Shown here: positions 18,134 through 26,766 of the stretch, piece after piece
Numbering within the stretch: position 1 is the stretch's first letter
Layout: every line of letters starts with the position of its first letter
Assembly (NCBI GenBank): GCA_016787665.1
Contig: JAEUUC010000011.1
Location: 353,631 to 417,630 of the forward strand
DNA length: 64,000 nt
Direction of reading: 5' to 3'
From: Cyclobacteriaceae bacterium
GTDB taxonomy: Bacteria; Bacteroidota; Bacteroidia; Cytophagales; Cyclobacteriaceae
Program-made: the position numbers and the translations under genes
Notes under the pieces: generated by a model
Databases searched by the model: none
What the model was told of the DNA's origin: nothing
The model's input: the letters and a program-made list of their open reading frames with translations, nothing else

Positions 18134-18814
18134 ATGGCCCGTGAAGCAGCGCTGTGGTTTTTTGAAAGCGTAAATCTGTACCAGATTCTATGCCCGCATA
18201 AGGTGAAAAAGATGCCGGAGCAGCATTCGTTCCTCCACTTTAAAAAGGATGAATTTGTGTACCTGCCGAACGAGCCTTCACAAAATATCTACATGATTGC
18301 GGAAGGCCGCGTGAAAATCGGGCGATACCTGGAGGATGGTAAGGAAATTGTGCTGTCCATTCTGACCAAAGGAGAAATATTCGGAGAATTGGCCGTTGCA
18401 GGCGAAGAAACCCGTAAGGACTTTGCGCAGGCGATGGACAACGACACCACCCTGTGCCCGTTGAGCATTGACGAACTGAAAGACCTGATGTTCGAAAACA
18501 AGGAATTAAGTTTTCGGATACTCAAGTTAGTTGGCCTGCGATTGATGAAACTTGAGCGCAAGCTGGAGTTACTGGTTTTTAAAGATGCCCGCACGCGCAT
18601 TGTTGAATTCCTGAAAGATGCCGCCTCCTGGAAAGGCAAAAAGGTGGGTTACGAAACGTTGATTCAAACCAAACTTACCCACAAGGATATTGCTTCACTC
18701 ACGGGCACCTCGCGCCAAACGGTTACCACCATCCTCAATGAACTGAAAGAAGCCAACGTGATCAACTTTGATCGCAAACGCATTTTGATCCGCGATTTAG
18801 ATAAACTGCAGTAG
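18134..18814 (+). CDS. Crp/Fnr-family transcriptional regulator
   Basis: An N-terminal cyclic-nucleotide-binding-type barrel (about residues 30-140, with GEIFGELAVAGEETR) is followed by a long dimer helix and a winged helix-turn-helix (LTHKDIASLTGTSRQTVTTI). It has only two cysteines in the sensor half and no Fnr-like cysteine cluster, so an oxygen-sensing iron-sulphur cluster is unlikely. The ligand is unknown. At 226 residues it is normal for the family. A TATCTTCG -7-like box at 18122-18129 precedes the ATG by five bases. It is divergent from the MOSC-SCO-cytochrome run, which it might control; that is inference only. Confidence 0.88.
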   Translation: MAREAALWFFESVNLYQILCPHKVKKMPEQHSFLHFKKDEFVYLPNEPSQNIYMIAEGRVKIGRYLEDGKEIVLSILTKGEIFGELAVAGEETRKDFAQAMDNDTTLCPLSIDELKDLMFENKELSFRILKLVGLRLMKLERKLELLVFKDARTRIVEFLKDAASWKGKKVGYETLIQTKLTHKDIASLTGTSRQTVTTILNELKEANVINFDRKRILIRDLDKLQ

Positions 18815-18831
18815 ATGTCCGAAGCCTGACA

Positions 18832-18860
18832 TTTCGGGACTGGCGGCTGCCCTAGCTTTG
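18832..18860 (+). promoter_or_regulatory. Promoter-like pair before the outer-membrane barrel gene
   Basis: TTTC (18832-18835) and TAGCTTTG (18853-18860) are separated by 17 bases, close to the Bacteroidota -33/-7 layout. The -7 match is complete; the -33 element has one mismatch. The ATG follows four bases later, which would make a leaderless message. Confidence 0.4.
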
Positions 18861-18864
18861 GGGC

Positions 18865-19572
18865 ATGAAAAAAGTCATACTCACCGCAGTGTTATCTGGC
18901 TTGGGCTACCTGGCCGTTGGTCAGGCTACCAATCGTTTTCTGGAAGGCACGATAGCGGCCGGGCAGCGCAAGTTCAGTGGCTCTGCCGCCTATCGTTACC
19001 AATGGAACCTGGGCAAAAAAGGAAAATTCAGTATCGGAGTGGGCGGGCGGATTACCACGTTCCGCGGCACCGATCTTTACTACGAAACCGCCCCGGCCAA
19101 CATCACCAGCGGAAAAACGGGTGTCACGGTAATCTTTACCGAAACGATTGCCGCCAACATCGACTCGATTCAAATGGCAAGTTCGTCCCTCACGGCCATC
19201 AATGCCATGATCTCCCTCGCCTACCGACCAACTACCCGCTGGGAAATCGGATTCAATATTGACGCCATCGGCTTTACGTTAGGCAATGAAAAGAATGCTC
19301 AATACATCAACGAATCGCAAACAACCGCAACAACAGCCTCGCCTACGCGATTCAACCTGCTGCTCACCAGCGACAATGATTTGGGAACGCTCAACTCCGA
19401 ACTTTGGCTGGCCTACGGGATTTCGGAAAAAATGCATCTCAAAATCGGGTATCAGTTTCTGTTTACCGAGTATACTACGGCCAGCGAGGTCCAGACCTTT
19501 CCCGAACCCAATGACCGCTTCCGGAACAAAGGTTCGCTGATTGCACTTGGCGTGATGTACCGCCTACGATAA
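18865..19572 (+). CDS. Predicted outer-membrane beta-barrel protein
   Basis: A signal peptide (MKKVILTAVLSGLGYLAVGQA) is followed by about 210 residues of alternating hydrophobic strands such as KFSIGVGGRITTFR and MHLKIGYQFLFTEY. It ends in LIALGVMYRLR, which resembles a barrel-closing strand. No known domain was recognised. It probably sits in the outer membrane. Its last nine bases overlap the convergent DUF2064 gene. A good -7 box lies directly upstream, so it likely has its own promoter. Confidence 0.7.
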   Translation: MKKVILTAVLSGLGYLAVGQATNRFLEGTIAAGQRKFSGSAAYRYQWNLGKKGKFSIGVGGRITTFRGTDLYYETAPANITSGKTGVTVIFTETIAANIDSIQMASSSLTAINAMISLAYRPTTRWEIGFNIDAIGFTLGNEKNAQYINESQTTATTASPTRFNLLLTSDNDLGTLNSELWLAYGISEKMHLKIGYQFLFTEYTTASEVQTFPEPNDRFRNKGSLIALGVMYRLR

Positions 19573-20181
19573 ATGCCAGGAAGGAGGTAAATCATCCGCC
19601 TCGTCCACATCGGTGAGCGTCACCAGTTGTTTAACGTGCAATTGAAGGCGTGCGGTATCGGTTAGGGTATCAGCCAGTACAGAAGAGGAACCCCATTTCT
19701 TGTTTTGAAAAAGTGTAGCATGCCATTGCTTCATGCCCAAAAGATAGTAGCCACCATCCCGGGCCGGCCCAATGACCACGTCATGCGCAGCCAGTTGCTC
19801 AAATGCCGTTTGCACGACCGCTGTCGTGAGCTCAAGACAATCCGTACCGATGATGACCACGTGGCGATACCCATCTGCAAATGCCTGCCGGAAAGAATTC
19901 GACATTCGTTCACCCAAATCGGAGCCGTGCTGCAACGTCTTTTGGAAACGTGAGTTTCGCCAGGCGTCTTCGCGGTCAATGAAATCGGAGTAGCACACCC
20001 GGCAATCCACGGCAAGCGCAGCAACCAATTCCCGCGTATGACTGGCCAGGCGGTAGTACACGGCCAAAGCGGCCTCATCGCCTATGCCGGCTGCCAGTCG
20101 GGTTTTCACCTTTCCTAACGCTGGGTTGCGGTAGTAGATCAACAGCAGGCAATCGCGATAGCTGGGTTCTTTTTTATACAT
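19564..20181 (-). CDS. DUF2064 / TIGR04282-type glycosyltransferase-like protein
   Basis: A small GT-A-like fold with VKTRLAAGIG near the start, IIGTDCLEL in the middle and the signature IGPARDGGYYLLGM. The family is often annotated as an arsenosugar biosynthesis glycosyltransferase, but many members sit in gene clusters with no arsenic link, as here. I chose ATG 20181 (MYKKEPSYRD), which overlaps the stop of the upstream gene by eight bases; that leaves 205 residues. It is the last gene of the six-gene run starting at 26683. Its substrate is unknown; sugar or nucleotidyl transfer onto a lipid intermediate would fit the neighbours. Confidence 0.8.
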   Translation of the reverse strand: MYKKEPSYRDCLLLIYYRNPALGKVKTRLAAGIGDEAALAVYYRLASHTRELVAALAVDCRVCYSDFIDREDAWRNSRFQKTLQHGSDLGERMSNSFRQAFADGYRHVVIIGTDCLELTTAVVQTAFEQLAAHDVVIGPARDGGYYLLGMKQWHATLFQNKKWGSSSVLADTLTDTARLQLHVKQLVTLTDVDEADDLPPSWHLS

Positions 20182-21502
20182 AACGGGGTGACGCAAAAGA
20201 ATCGGATTGCCAAACGCTTTCAAACAATAAATAACCGATCACCACACCATACTCCAAAAAAATAAGCACAGGTTGTTCAACATAGCCTGCTGTGGAATAG
20301 CCCGTGTAGGTTAGAAAAATAACGGCTGACCACACCACGGGATACCGCAAGACGGTAAGTGTGCACAACGCCACGAGTGTGGTCGAGTACCATGGGTGCA
20401 CGGTGGTGGCAAACAGAAAAAAAATGAATAAGACGTTCATCCCGCGCCCTGCCAATCGTCCGATCAGGTTACCCCCACGCGCGTAGGGAAGAAAACTGTA
20501 GAACAAAATCAAAAGGCCGGCAACCAGTGTCAATCTCCATCCGGTATCAGCAATTGTGTTGTATCCGTACTTCCACCATCCGAATTCCCGCACGAGATAA
20601 TAGATACTCGCATTGAACTCAAATTTTTGAATGAACAACCCCACGCCTTTTACCATGCTCCCATCTGACCCAAACACCGGAATACACAACAAGCACAAGC
20701 CGGCCGCCACCAGTGCGTACAGGCGAATCGACCGCCAACGGCCAACGAGTGAAATCAATGCCGGTAACAACAGGATCGGCATCAACTTAATCCCAATCGA
20801 GGCGACCCATGCCACTGCACTCCATGCCGTTCGCCCTTTGGAAAGAAGATAAATGGCCAAAAGCAAAAAGAAGATCATGAACGCCTCGAGATGCACATTG
20901 CCCGATAGCTCAAGAATGACGAGCGGATTCAACGCATACCAGAGTACCGATGTGGCCGGCCGGCCGCTCCCGTTCAGTAAACGAATCAGCAAGACGATCG
21001 TACCCGTTTCAACGGCAATGACCAGCAGGCGCAAAACGATGATGCTCCCCATAACTGAATCGGGTGACAGGCAGGTGATCAGCCAAAACAAGAATTGAGA
21101 AACGGGTGGGTACACCGAAAAGTATTCGGGGCTATTGAGCTGGTTGAATAACGTCTCGTTTAAGCCGGGAATGTTTCGTTGCATTGCATCGGCTGGCACG
21201 AAAGCAAAGGCATTTCCGCCACTTAGCCACACGCGGCCATCCCATATGTAGCGATAGACGTCCTCGGACAGATTGGGAACAGCCGCCAGCAGAGCGATGC
21301 GCGCCAGCAACGCTCCTGTTATCCAAAGACGCCCTTCGATTGGAGTTGCTGACCGAACAATCCAAACATACAGCGCGAACAGAACAACATAAGCCGTAGT
21401 CAATAACACACTCTGCTCGCGCGACATTCCATATTGAATGCACACAACCAGGCAGATGAAAATCAGGAGAATGGCTAGCCGGGAAATGCTTAACTCAGGC
21501 AT
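20174..21502 (-). CDS. Multi-pass GT-C-type mannosyltransferase-like membrane protein
   Basis: A 442-residue integral membrane protein with about ten hydrophobic segments. The first periplasmic loop carries LSEDVYRYIWDGRVW, an acidic motif typical of GT-C enzymes that use polyprenyl-phosphate sugars. YALNPLVILELSGNVHLEAF is a second recognisable family stretch. It probably moves a sugar from a lipid-phosphate donor to an acceptor outside the inner membrane. The upstream DPM1-like GT2 in the same run could make that donor. Its ATG overlaps the previous stop by eight bases (ATGCCTGA). Confidence 0.75.
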   Translation of the reverse strand: MPELSISRLAILLIFICLVVCIQYGMSREQSVLLTTAYVVLFALYVWIVRSATPIEGRLWITGALLARIALLAAVPNLSEDVYRYIWDGRVWLSGGNAFAFVPADAMQRNIPGLNETLFNQLNSPEYFSVYPPVSQFLFWLITCLSPDSVMGSIIVLRLLVIAVETGTIVLLIRLLNGSGRPATSVLWYALNPLVILELSGNVHLEAFMIFFLLLAIYLLSKGRTAWSAVAWVASIGIKLMPILLLPALISLVGRWRSIRLYALVAAGLCLLCIPVFGSDGSMVKGVGLFIQKFEFNASIYYLVREFGWWKYGYNTIADTGWRLTLVAGLLILFYSFLPYARGGNLIGRLAGRGMNVLFIFFLFATTVHPWYSTTLVALCTLTVLRYPVVWSAVIFLTYTGYSTAGYVEQPVLIFLEYGVVIGYLLFESVWQSDSFASPRYV

Positions 21503-22937
21503 AGCGAACAGGCTTCAGCGAAAGGAAAAACACAAAACCAAAACCGAGTGCCAGCATCACATGAAAGAACAGGAGACCCCAGTCCCGCAGTTGAAAACCG
21601 AGAACAACGCCCCAGATGAAATACGTGGCGAGAGCACCCTCGAGCAGCGTAAGCGGTGTTACGCGAATCTTTCCTCCCTCGGACGTGATCGGTTCCGCGG
21701 TTTCGGCCTGGCCCCACTTAGGCGTTCGCACGAACGGAGTTTGACGGCCAACCCATCCTTCGACAACGGCCAACGCATTGTGCAGCGCCAACCCCATGGA
21801 CATGATGAGGAAGCCGGGGAACAACCTAATAAATTGTAACGGATGCTGTCTCGTGGACAGCCAATAGAACCACGCGATTGAAAAGAACCCGATTAAAAAA
21901 ATACTGCCCAAATGAAACAGCGGGCTCAGCCCGGGGTAGGTCGCCTTGATGAATAACACCGGCACACTGAGCAGTGCGGCCAACAGAAGAAAAAAGAACA
22001 ACGTACTGTTGAGCAGGTGAAATGTGGCATGCCACTTCTTCACAAAGGGAAGTCCCGCTGCCCATACTTTCGCCAGCATTTTTCGGGCCGTTTCAGCTCC
22101 GCCTTTATTCCAGCGATACTGTTGTGACTTGATGGCCGGCATCTCTACGGGTAACTCACCGGGCGTCTTCACGGAGTCGAGGTACTCAAATTGCCAGCCC
22201 CGCAGCTGGGCCCTATAACTAAGGTCAAGATCTTCGGTAAGCGTGTCGGATTGCCACCCTCCGGCATCGGCAATACAGGCTTTCCGCCAGATGCCGCAGG
22301 TGCCATTAAAATTAATGAAGCTGCCGGCTGCCTGCCGGGCGCTTTGTTCAATGGTGAAATGAGCATCGAGGCCAAACGCCTGCAAACGGGTAAGCCACGA
22401 CTGGTTGCGATTGAGGTGATCCCACCGGGTTTGAACCACGCCCACGCGTGGATGCTGAAAGTACGGCAGCGTAGATTTCAAAAAACCGGGATCAGGCACG
22501 AAATCAGCATCGAAGATGGCAATGAATTCACCGCGGGCCGATTGAAACCCGACATCCAGCGCTCCGGCTTTGTAGCCGGTGCGCGTTTCGCGGTGGAGCA
22601 ACTTGATATCAAGCTGCTTGGCCCGCAGATGCTGAAGCCGTTCCAGAATGATCGCAGTGGTGTCATCCGTGGAATCATCGAGAATTTGAATTTCCAATTT
22701 CTCGCGCGGGTAGTCGAGCGCACAAACCGCGTTCAGCAGACGGGCCACCACGTAACGCTCATTGTAAACAGGCAGTTGAATGGTTACCACCGGTTCGAAA
22801 CCAGTCGGTGCCGGCACCGGGGCAAAGCTCTTTTTTTTCCGGCTGTAGATCCAGGCCAGATGCAACTGGCCCAGACTGAACAGAAACAGAAAAAGCAACG
22901 ACACCATATACATCCCGATGATCACCCCCGACCACAT
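21495..22937 (-). CDS. Processive GT2 glycosyltransferase, cellulose-synthase-like
   Basis: An N-terminal membrane helix is followed by a GT2 catalytic domain (TIQLPVYNERYVVARLLNAV, then IFDADFVPDPG with the DxD metal site). The QQYRWNKGG segment matches the QxxRW motif of processive, polymer-forming GT2 enzymes. The C-terminal part has about four membrane helices that could form a channel. It therefore looks able to build and extrude a glycan or large glycolipid. No PilZ domain is visible. One base separates it from the upstream DPM1-like gene, and it overlaps the downstream GT-C gene by eight bases. Confidence 0.85.
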   Translation of the reverse strand: MWSGVIIGMYMVSLLFLFLFSLGQLHLAWIYSRKKKSFAPVPAPTGFEPVVTIQLPVYNERYVVARLLNAVCALDYPREKLEIQILDDSTDDTTAIILERLQHLRAKQLDIKLLHRETRTGYKAGALDVGFQSARGEFIAIFDADFVPDPGFLKSTLPYFQHPRVGVVQTRWDHLNRNQSWLTRLQAFGLDAHFTIEQSARQAAGSFINFNGTCGIWRKACIADAGGWQSDTLTEDLDLSYRAQLRGWQFEYLDSVKTPGELPVEMPAIKSQQYRWNKGGAETARKMLAKVWAAGLPFVKKWHATFHLLNSTLFFFLLLAALLSVPVLFIKATYPGLSPLFHLGSIFLIGFFSIAWFYWLSTRQHPLQFIRLFPGFLIMSMGLALHNALAVVEGWVGRQTPFVRTPKWGQAETAEPITSEGGKIRVTPLTLLEGALATYFIWGVVLGFQLRDWGLLFFHVMLALGFGFVFFLSLKPVRYA

Positions 22938-22938
22938 A

Positions 22939-23628
22939 TCAACGGTATTTCAGAATGGTGGCGATTATCTTGTGTCCGGCCAACAACGTTCCCTTAACTG
23001 TGCCCGAGATCTTGGAGAAGCCAATGCGCCTGCGGTAACGAACGGGCACCTCCACGTACAGGAGCCCATCACGGGCAGCCTTGAGCTGCATTTCCACTGT
23101 CCAGCCATAGGTTTTGTCCTGCATGTTGAGCGCCAACAGTTTACTAAATCGTATCGCCCGGAACGGGCCGAGGTCAGTAAAGGTCGCGCCATAGAGAATG
23201 GAAAGCAACCGCGTGGCAAGCCAATTACCAAAAACCTGCTGAGGTGTCATCGAGCCACGTTCGCGCTGGCCGATCGCGCGCGAACCAATGACCAAATCCG
23301 CCTCTCCTTCTATTATCGGTTGAATCACGTTCGGAATCTCTTCAGGAAAGTCGGAGTGGTCAGCATCGAGAAAGACGACAATCTCGGGTAGGGGTTCTGA
23401 CAACTGCACATGAGCGATGCCCCGCAAACAGGCTCGGCCATAGCCCGGCACGGGTTCGCGCAAAACGGTGGCTCCCGCCTCCCGGGCAATCACTTCGGTG
23501 TTATCGGTAGAGGCATTGTTGACAACAATAATCTCGCGCACAAACGCGCGTGGGATTTCACGCACTACTTCTCCTACACCATTTTCCTCGTTAAAGGCCG
23601 GAATGATGACGTCTACAATCGGTTTCAC
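22939..23628 (-). CDS. GT2 glycosyltransferase, dolichyl-phosphate mannose synthase-like
   Basis: A 229-residue soluble GT2 domain with VDVIIPAFNEENGVGEVV at the start and VVFLDADHSDFPEEI carrying the acidic metal motif. Proteins of this DPM1-like type transfer a sugar from a nucleotide donor to polyprenyl phosphate. There is no C-terminal membrane domain. It overlaps the polyferredoxin gene by four bases (ATGA). With the GT-C gene downstream it forms a plausible donor-maker and donor-user pair. Confidence 0.85.
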   Translation of the reverse strand: MKPIVDVIIPAFNEENGVGEVVREIPRAFVREIIVVNNASTDNTEVIAREAGATVLREPVPGYGRACLRGIAHVQLSEPLPEIVVFLDADHSDFPEEIPNVIQPIIEGEADLVIGSRAIGQRERGSMTPQQVFGNWLATRLLSILYGATFTDLGPFRAIRFSKLLALNMQDKTYGWTVEMQLKAARDGLLYVEVPVRYRRRIGFSKISGTVKGTLLAGHKIIATILKYR

Positions 23629-25394
23629 GCTCTACCCTCCTCTACCACTCCGTTGTTACCGGTCAATACCGGCTGGCCGAACCGGTTCGCTTCATCACGT
23701 ACTTCTAAATTCAAAACACCACGGGGGCAAACCGATGAACAAACGCCACAACCCACGCAGGAGGAGCGCACAATGTTCTGTCCCCGCTGCGCGTACCAAC
23801 GAACATCGATGCCCATTTCACAATAGGTGGAACAGTTGCCGCAAGAAATGCACTGGCCGCCATTGGTGGTGATGCGAAACCGCGATTTAAACCGTTGCAC
23901 CAGCCCCAGGTACGCGGCCAGCGGGCAGCCGAACCGGCACCATACACGATTACCCATTAACGGGTAAAAGCCCGTGCCCACCACTCCGGCAAAGCCGGCC
24001 CCGATCAGCGCTCCATACCATTCGCGCACGTCATAACTATTGAAGAACAACACCTGAGACGAACCGGTGAAATACGTGTACAAAACACCCCCGGTCATCA
24101 CCACGGCAAAAATCAGCACGGCATGAATCATCCAGCGCTCTACACGCCAGGCTGAAATTTTTTTGCTTGACAATTGCCGGAAAGGATCGCCCAGCGTCTC
24201 GGCAAGGCCTCCGCAACCGCACACCCAGGAGCAATACCAGCGTTTGCCAAAAAAGTAAACCAGCACAGGTACTGCCACCACAATCAGCACAATGCCCCAA
24301 ACCAGCATGAAGATACCGAGCGACCCATTGGCCATGAGCTGGTCAAGCCGGTAGTCAAAGAAAAAACTGTAATCAAGCGGCCAGATATTCTTGAAATCAA
24401 AGTATGGCTGGTTTAGTCGTACTAATACTTCGGGAATAAGGAAGGCAAAGGCTGTCTGAAAAAACATAACCGAGGCTGTTCGCCACAGGTGATACGAGCT
24501 ATGCCGGTAGTGAATGAGGAACCGCACGCCCATCACCAAAATGCAGAGCGTGTAAATAAAGCCATATAAGAAAAACCGGCCCGCCTCGTGGCCGCTGATC
24601 CACCGGCTTACCGGGTCAACCAGTATAATCCAGTTCACCATGTACTCCGGATAGAAATACAAGACAACATAAAAAAGGATAAGCCAGGAGCCCAGTAACA
24701 CACCCAGCCAACCGGTGTTTTTAATCGCTTGAAAAAAAATGCCATTGTTTTGAATGCCCGGGTGTCGGGCCAGTTTCGGAAAGATGAACATCAGCGCACC
24801 CACCAGGGCGAGGCCTACCGAAAGCAAAAGAAAGAAGAGCGGTTGTTTCGGCAACGGGCCGGTGCTGGATGCTTTCGTGAGTGAGTACAGTAAATCTTTG
24901 GTTGCATACCGATCAAAACCAAACGTGGGAATGACGGCATATTGGCGTATGTTATCGGCAACCAACGTCAACTGGTCTATCGTCACCGGTTGCCCATCCA
25001 GCCAGCTTCCATAGTCGCGGAAAGCCTTACGCTTAAACTCATGTTCAGGAGTTGAGTCGCGCCACAACGAATCCACGCGGTGGATTGAAAAAACGGGAGC
25101 ACTGGCCTCCAGCAACTTCTGTAACTCACTCTCCTGAATGCCGTAGTCGTGTTCGACCTTTTTGTTCGCTCGGGCTGCGGTCAACTTTAACTCGGCTACA
25201 AAATCGAATTGAGAGGCTACGGTGCGATCGATCAAGTCGCCCGACTGGCTCAAAAAAAGCGCAGCACGCGCATCATCCAGGTGGCCTTTTGCACCATCGG
25301 GCGTGAGCCGGTAGTCTGAGGCAAAAAAGAAATAATTAAAAAAGCTGAAGCCGGCAACAAAGAGGGAAAGCCCGATCCACTTGACAAACTTCAT
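23625..25394 (-). CDS. Membrane polyferredoxin (NosR/NapH-like 4Fe-4S protein)
   Basis: A 589-residue membrane protein. After one N-terminal helix and an extracytoplasmic region of about 150 residues come several helices, then two cysteine motifs typical of NapH/NosR/CcoG proteins (WYCSWVCGCGGLAE and WCRFGCPLAAY). Two ferredoxin-type 4Fe-4S motifs near the C-terminus follow (CISCGNCSTYC and CVGCGVCSSVCP). Such proteins pass electrons across or along the inner membrane. Neither nap nor nos genes are nearby. Its start overlaps the stop of the FAD oxidoreductase gene by four bases and its end overlaps a glycosyltransferase gene by four, so it is part of one transcript with both. Confidence 0.88.
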   Translation of the reverse strand: MKFVKWIGLSLFVAGFSFFNYFFFASDYRLTPDGAKGHLDDARAALFLSQSGDLIDRTVASQFDFVAELKLTAARANKKVEHDYGIQESELQKLLEASAPVFSIHRVDSLWRDSTPEHEFKRKAFRDYGSWLDGQPVTIDQLTLVADNIRQYAVIPTFGFDRYATKDLLYSLTKASSTGPLPKQPLFFLLLSVGLALVGALMFIFPKLARHPGIQNNGIFFQAIKNTGWLGVLLGSWLILFYVVLYFYPEYMVNWIILVDPVSRWISGHEAGRFFLYGFIYTLCILVMGVRFLIHYRHSSYHLWRTASVMFFQTAFAFLIPEVLVRLNQPYFDFKNIWPLDYSFFFDYRLDQLMANGSLGIFMLVWGIVLIVVAVPVLVYFFGKRWYCSWVCGCGGLAETLGDPFRQLSSKKISAWRVERWMIHAVLIFAVVMTGGVLYTYFTGSSQVLFFNSYDVREWYGALIGAGFAGVVGTGFYPLMGNRVWCRFGCPLAAYLGLVQRFKSRFRITTNGGQCISCGNCSTYCEMGIDVRWYAQRGQNIVRSSCVGCGVCSSVCPRGVLNLEVRDEANRFGQPVLTGNNGVVEEGRA

Positions 25395-26683
25395 ACGGCT
25401 GTCGGTAAGAGGTACGATTGAAAGGCGGAAGCAATAGCAGGCTCATGTCGCTCGGAAAACTCAGGATCGAAATTGGCCTCGGGCAGATGCTCCATCACAA
25501 AATCAACCGACACACCCTGGCGAAGCCAGCGATCAAAACAATCATGCCGCAAGCGGATACCCAAACTGTTAATACCTACAAACCTGCGGGTATCTTTCTC
25601 CCAAACCACGTGCACGCCCTTTTCTCCGCGCGGATGTTCCCAGTAAAAATCGGCCAAGCCGGGCGAACGTTGGGCGGGTACATGTCCATACGTCTGATAC
25701 TCGATATCAAAGAACTTAGCTGAGTTGAACCACGGGCCGGGTTGGTAAGGGGTCGGCATGCCGGTAAGGGTCTGGGCCACCACCTCTCCCATCATTCGCC
25801 CGGTATACCATACCTGCTCAACCGCCCTTCGGCCCGGCAGTACAGGAACGCGTTCTGCACAATCGCCAATGGCGTAGATGTCGGAAAAATTGGTTTGCAA
25901 ATACTCGTTCACTAAAACACCTCGTGCGGTTTGAATTCCGGAACCGGCCAGGAAGCCGATATTTGGTGACACGCCAACCGTGAGCCCCACAAACTGACAC
26001 TCGATTTGCTCGCCAGACCGGGTGATCACGGCCTTCACGCGCCCGCTTCCGTCATCAACGATCTGACCCAATTCAGACGAAAGTCGCAAGTCAACGTCAT
26101 GCTTCCGAATATGCCGGCTGATCAACGCGGCCTCCTGCAGCGGAAGCACATTACTCCAGAACTCCGGTTCGCGTACCAGAAACGTTACGGCAATGTGGCG
26201 TGAACGCAGCATCTCCGCCATCTCCACACCAATCAATCCTCCACCCACTACCACTGCGCGTTGAATGCCCCGGGTATGTTCTTCCATTCGCTGGAGATCG
26301 GCAAGCGAATACAATCCTTGTACACCGTCAAGTGTTTCACCCGAGACGCCCAGTTGATTTGGCCGTGAACCCGATGCCAGGATCAATTGGTCGTAAAGCA
26401 GCGATTGGCCTGACTTCAATATCAGCTGGTGAGAATGCGGATCCACCTGCACCACATGATCAAACACCAGATCAATCCGGTTCTTTTTCCAAAAAGAATC
26501 GTCATACGGCTTCGTGTGTTCAAACGTCATATGCCCCATGTAGATATACATGAGTGCCGTGCGCGAAAAGAAATGCTTGGTCTCAGAGGAGATGATGGTG
26601 ATACGGGCCGGGCTGCGTTTTCGAATATGCCGGGCGGCTGTCACCCCGCTGATTCCGTTACCGACAATTACGATATGCTTCAT
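25391..26683 (-). CDS. FAD-dependent NAD(P)H oxidoreductase
   Basis: A two-dinucleotide-fold flavoprotein. The FAD-binding motif VIVGNGISGVTAARHI is at the N-terminus. The NAD(P)H motif VVVGGGLIGVEMAEML is at about residue 150. The second FAD contact YAIGDCAERV is near residue 270. No redox-active CxxC is visible, so it is closer to ferredoxin, rubredoxin or nitrite-reductase-type reductases than to disulphide reductases. ATG 26683 (MKHIVIVGNG) gives 430 residues. It leads the six-gene run and would naturally feed electrons to the adjoining membrane polyferredoxin; that coupling is inferred from gene order. Confidence 0.87.
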   Translation of the reverse strand: MKHIVIVGNGISGVTAARHIRKRSPARITIISSETKHFFSRTALMYIYMGHMTFEHTKPYDDSFWKKNRIDLVFDHVVQVDPHSHQLILKSGQSLLYDQLILASGSRPNQLGVSGETLDGVQGLYSLADLQRMEEHTRGIQRAVVVGGGLIGVEMAEMLRSRHIAVTFLVREPEFWSNVLPLQEAALISRHIRKHDVDLRLSSELGQIVDDGSGRVKAVITRSGEQIECQFVGLTVGVSPNIGFLAGSGIQTARGVLVNEYLQTNFSDIYAIGDCAERVPVLPGRRAVEQVWYTGRMMGEVVAQTLTGMPTPYQPGPWFNSAKFFDIEYQTYGHVPAQRSPGLADFYWEHPRGEKGVHVVWEKDTRRFVGINSLGIRLRHDCFDRWLRQGVSVDFVMEHLPEANFDPEFSERHEPAIASAFQSYLLPTAV

Positions 26684-26703
26684 AGCTGGCAAGTAACCCA
26701 AGC

Positions 26704-26730
26704 CTGCCGGAAGGAAAAGTCTTCCAGCAG
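26704..26730. other. Hairpin between the phosphorylase homologue and the FAD oxidoreductase gene
   Basis: CTGCCGGAAG (26704-26713) and CTTCCAGCAG (26721-26730) pair over ten positions, with one mismatch on the + strand that becomes a G-U wobble in minus-strand RNA. The loop is seven bases. No T-run follows on the minus strand. It may be a leader structure for the downstream operon or a weak end for the phosphorylase message. Confidence 0.35.
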
Positions 26731-26766
26731 ACGATTACCGGTAAAAGGTACGGGAATTTTCGGGCA

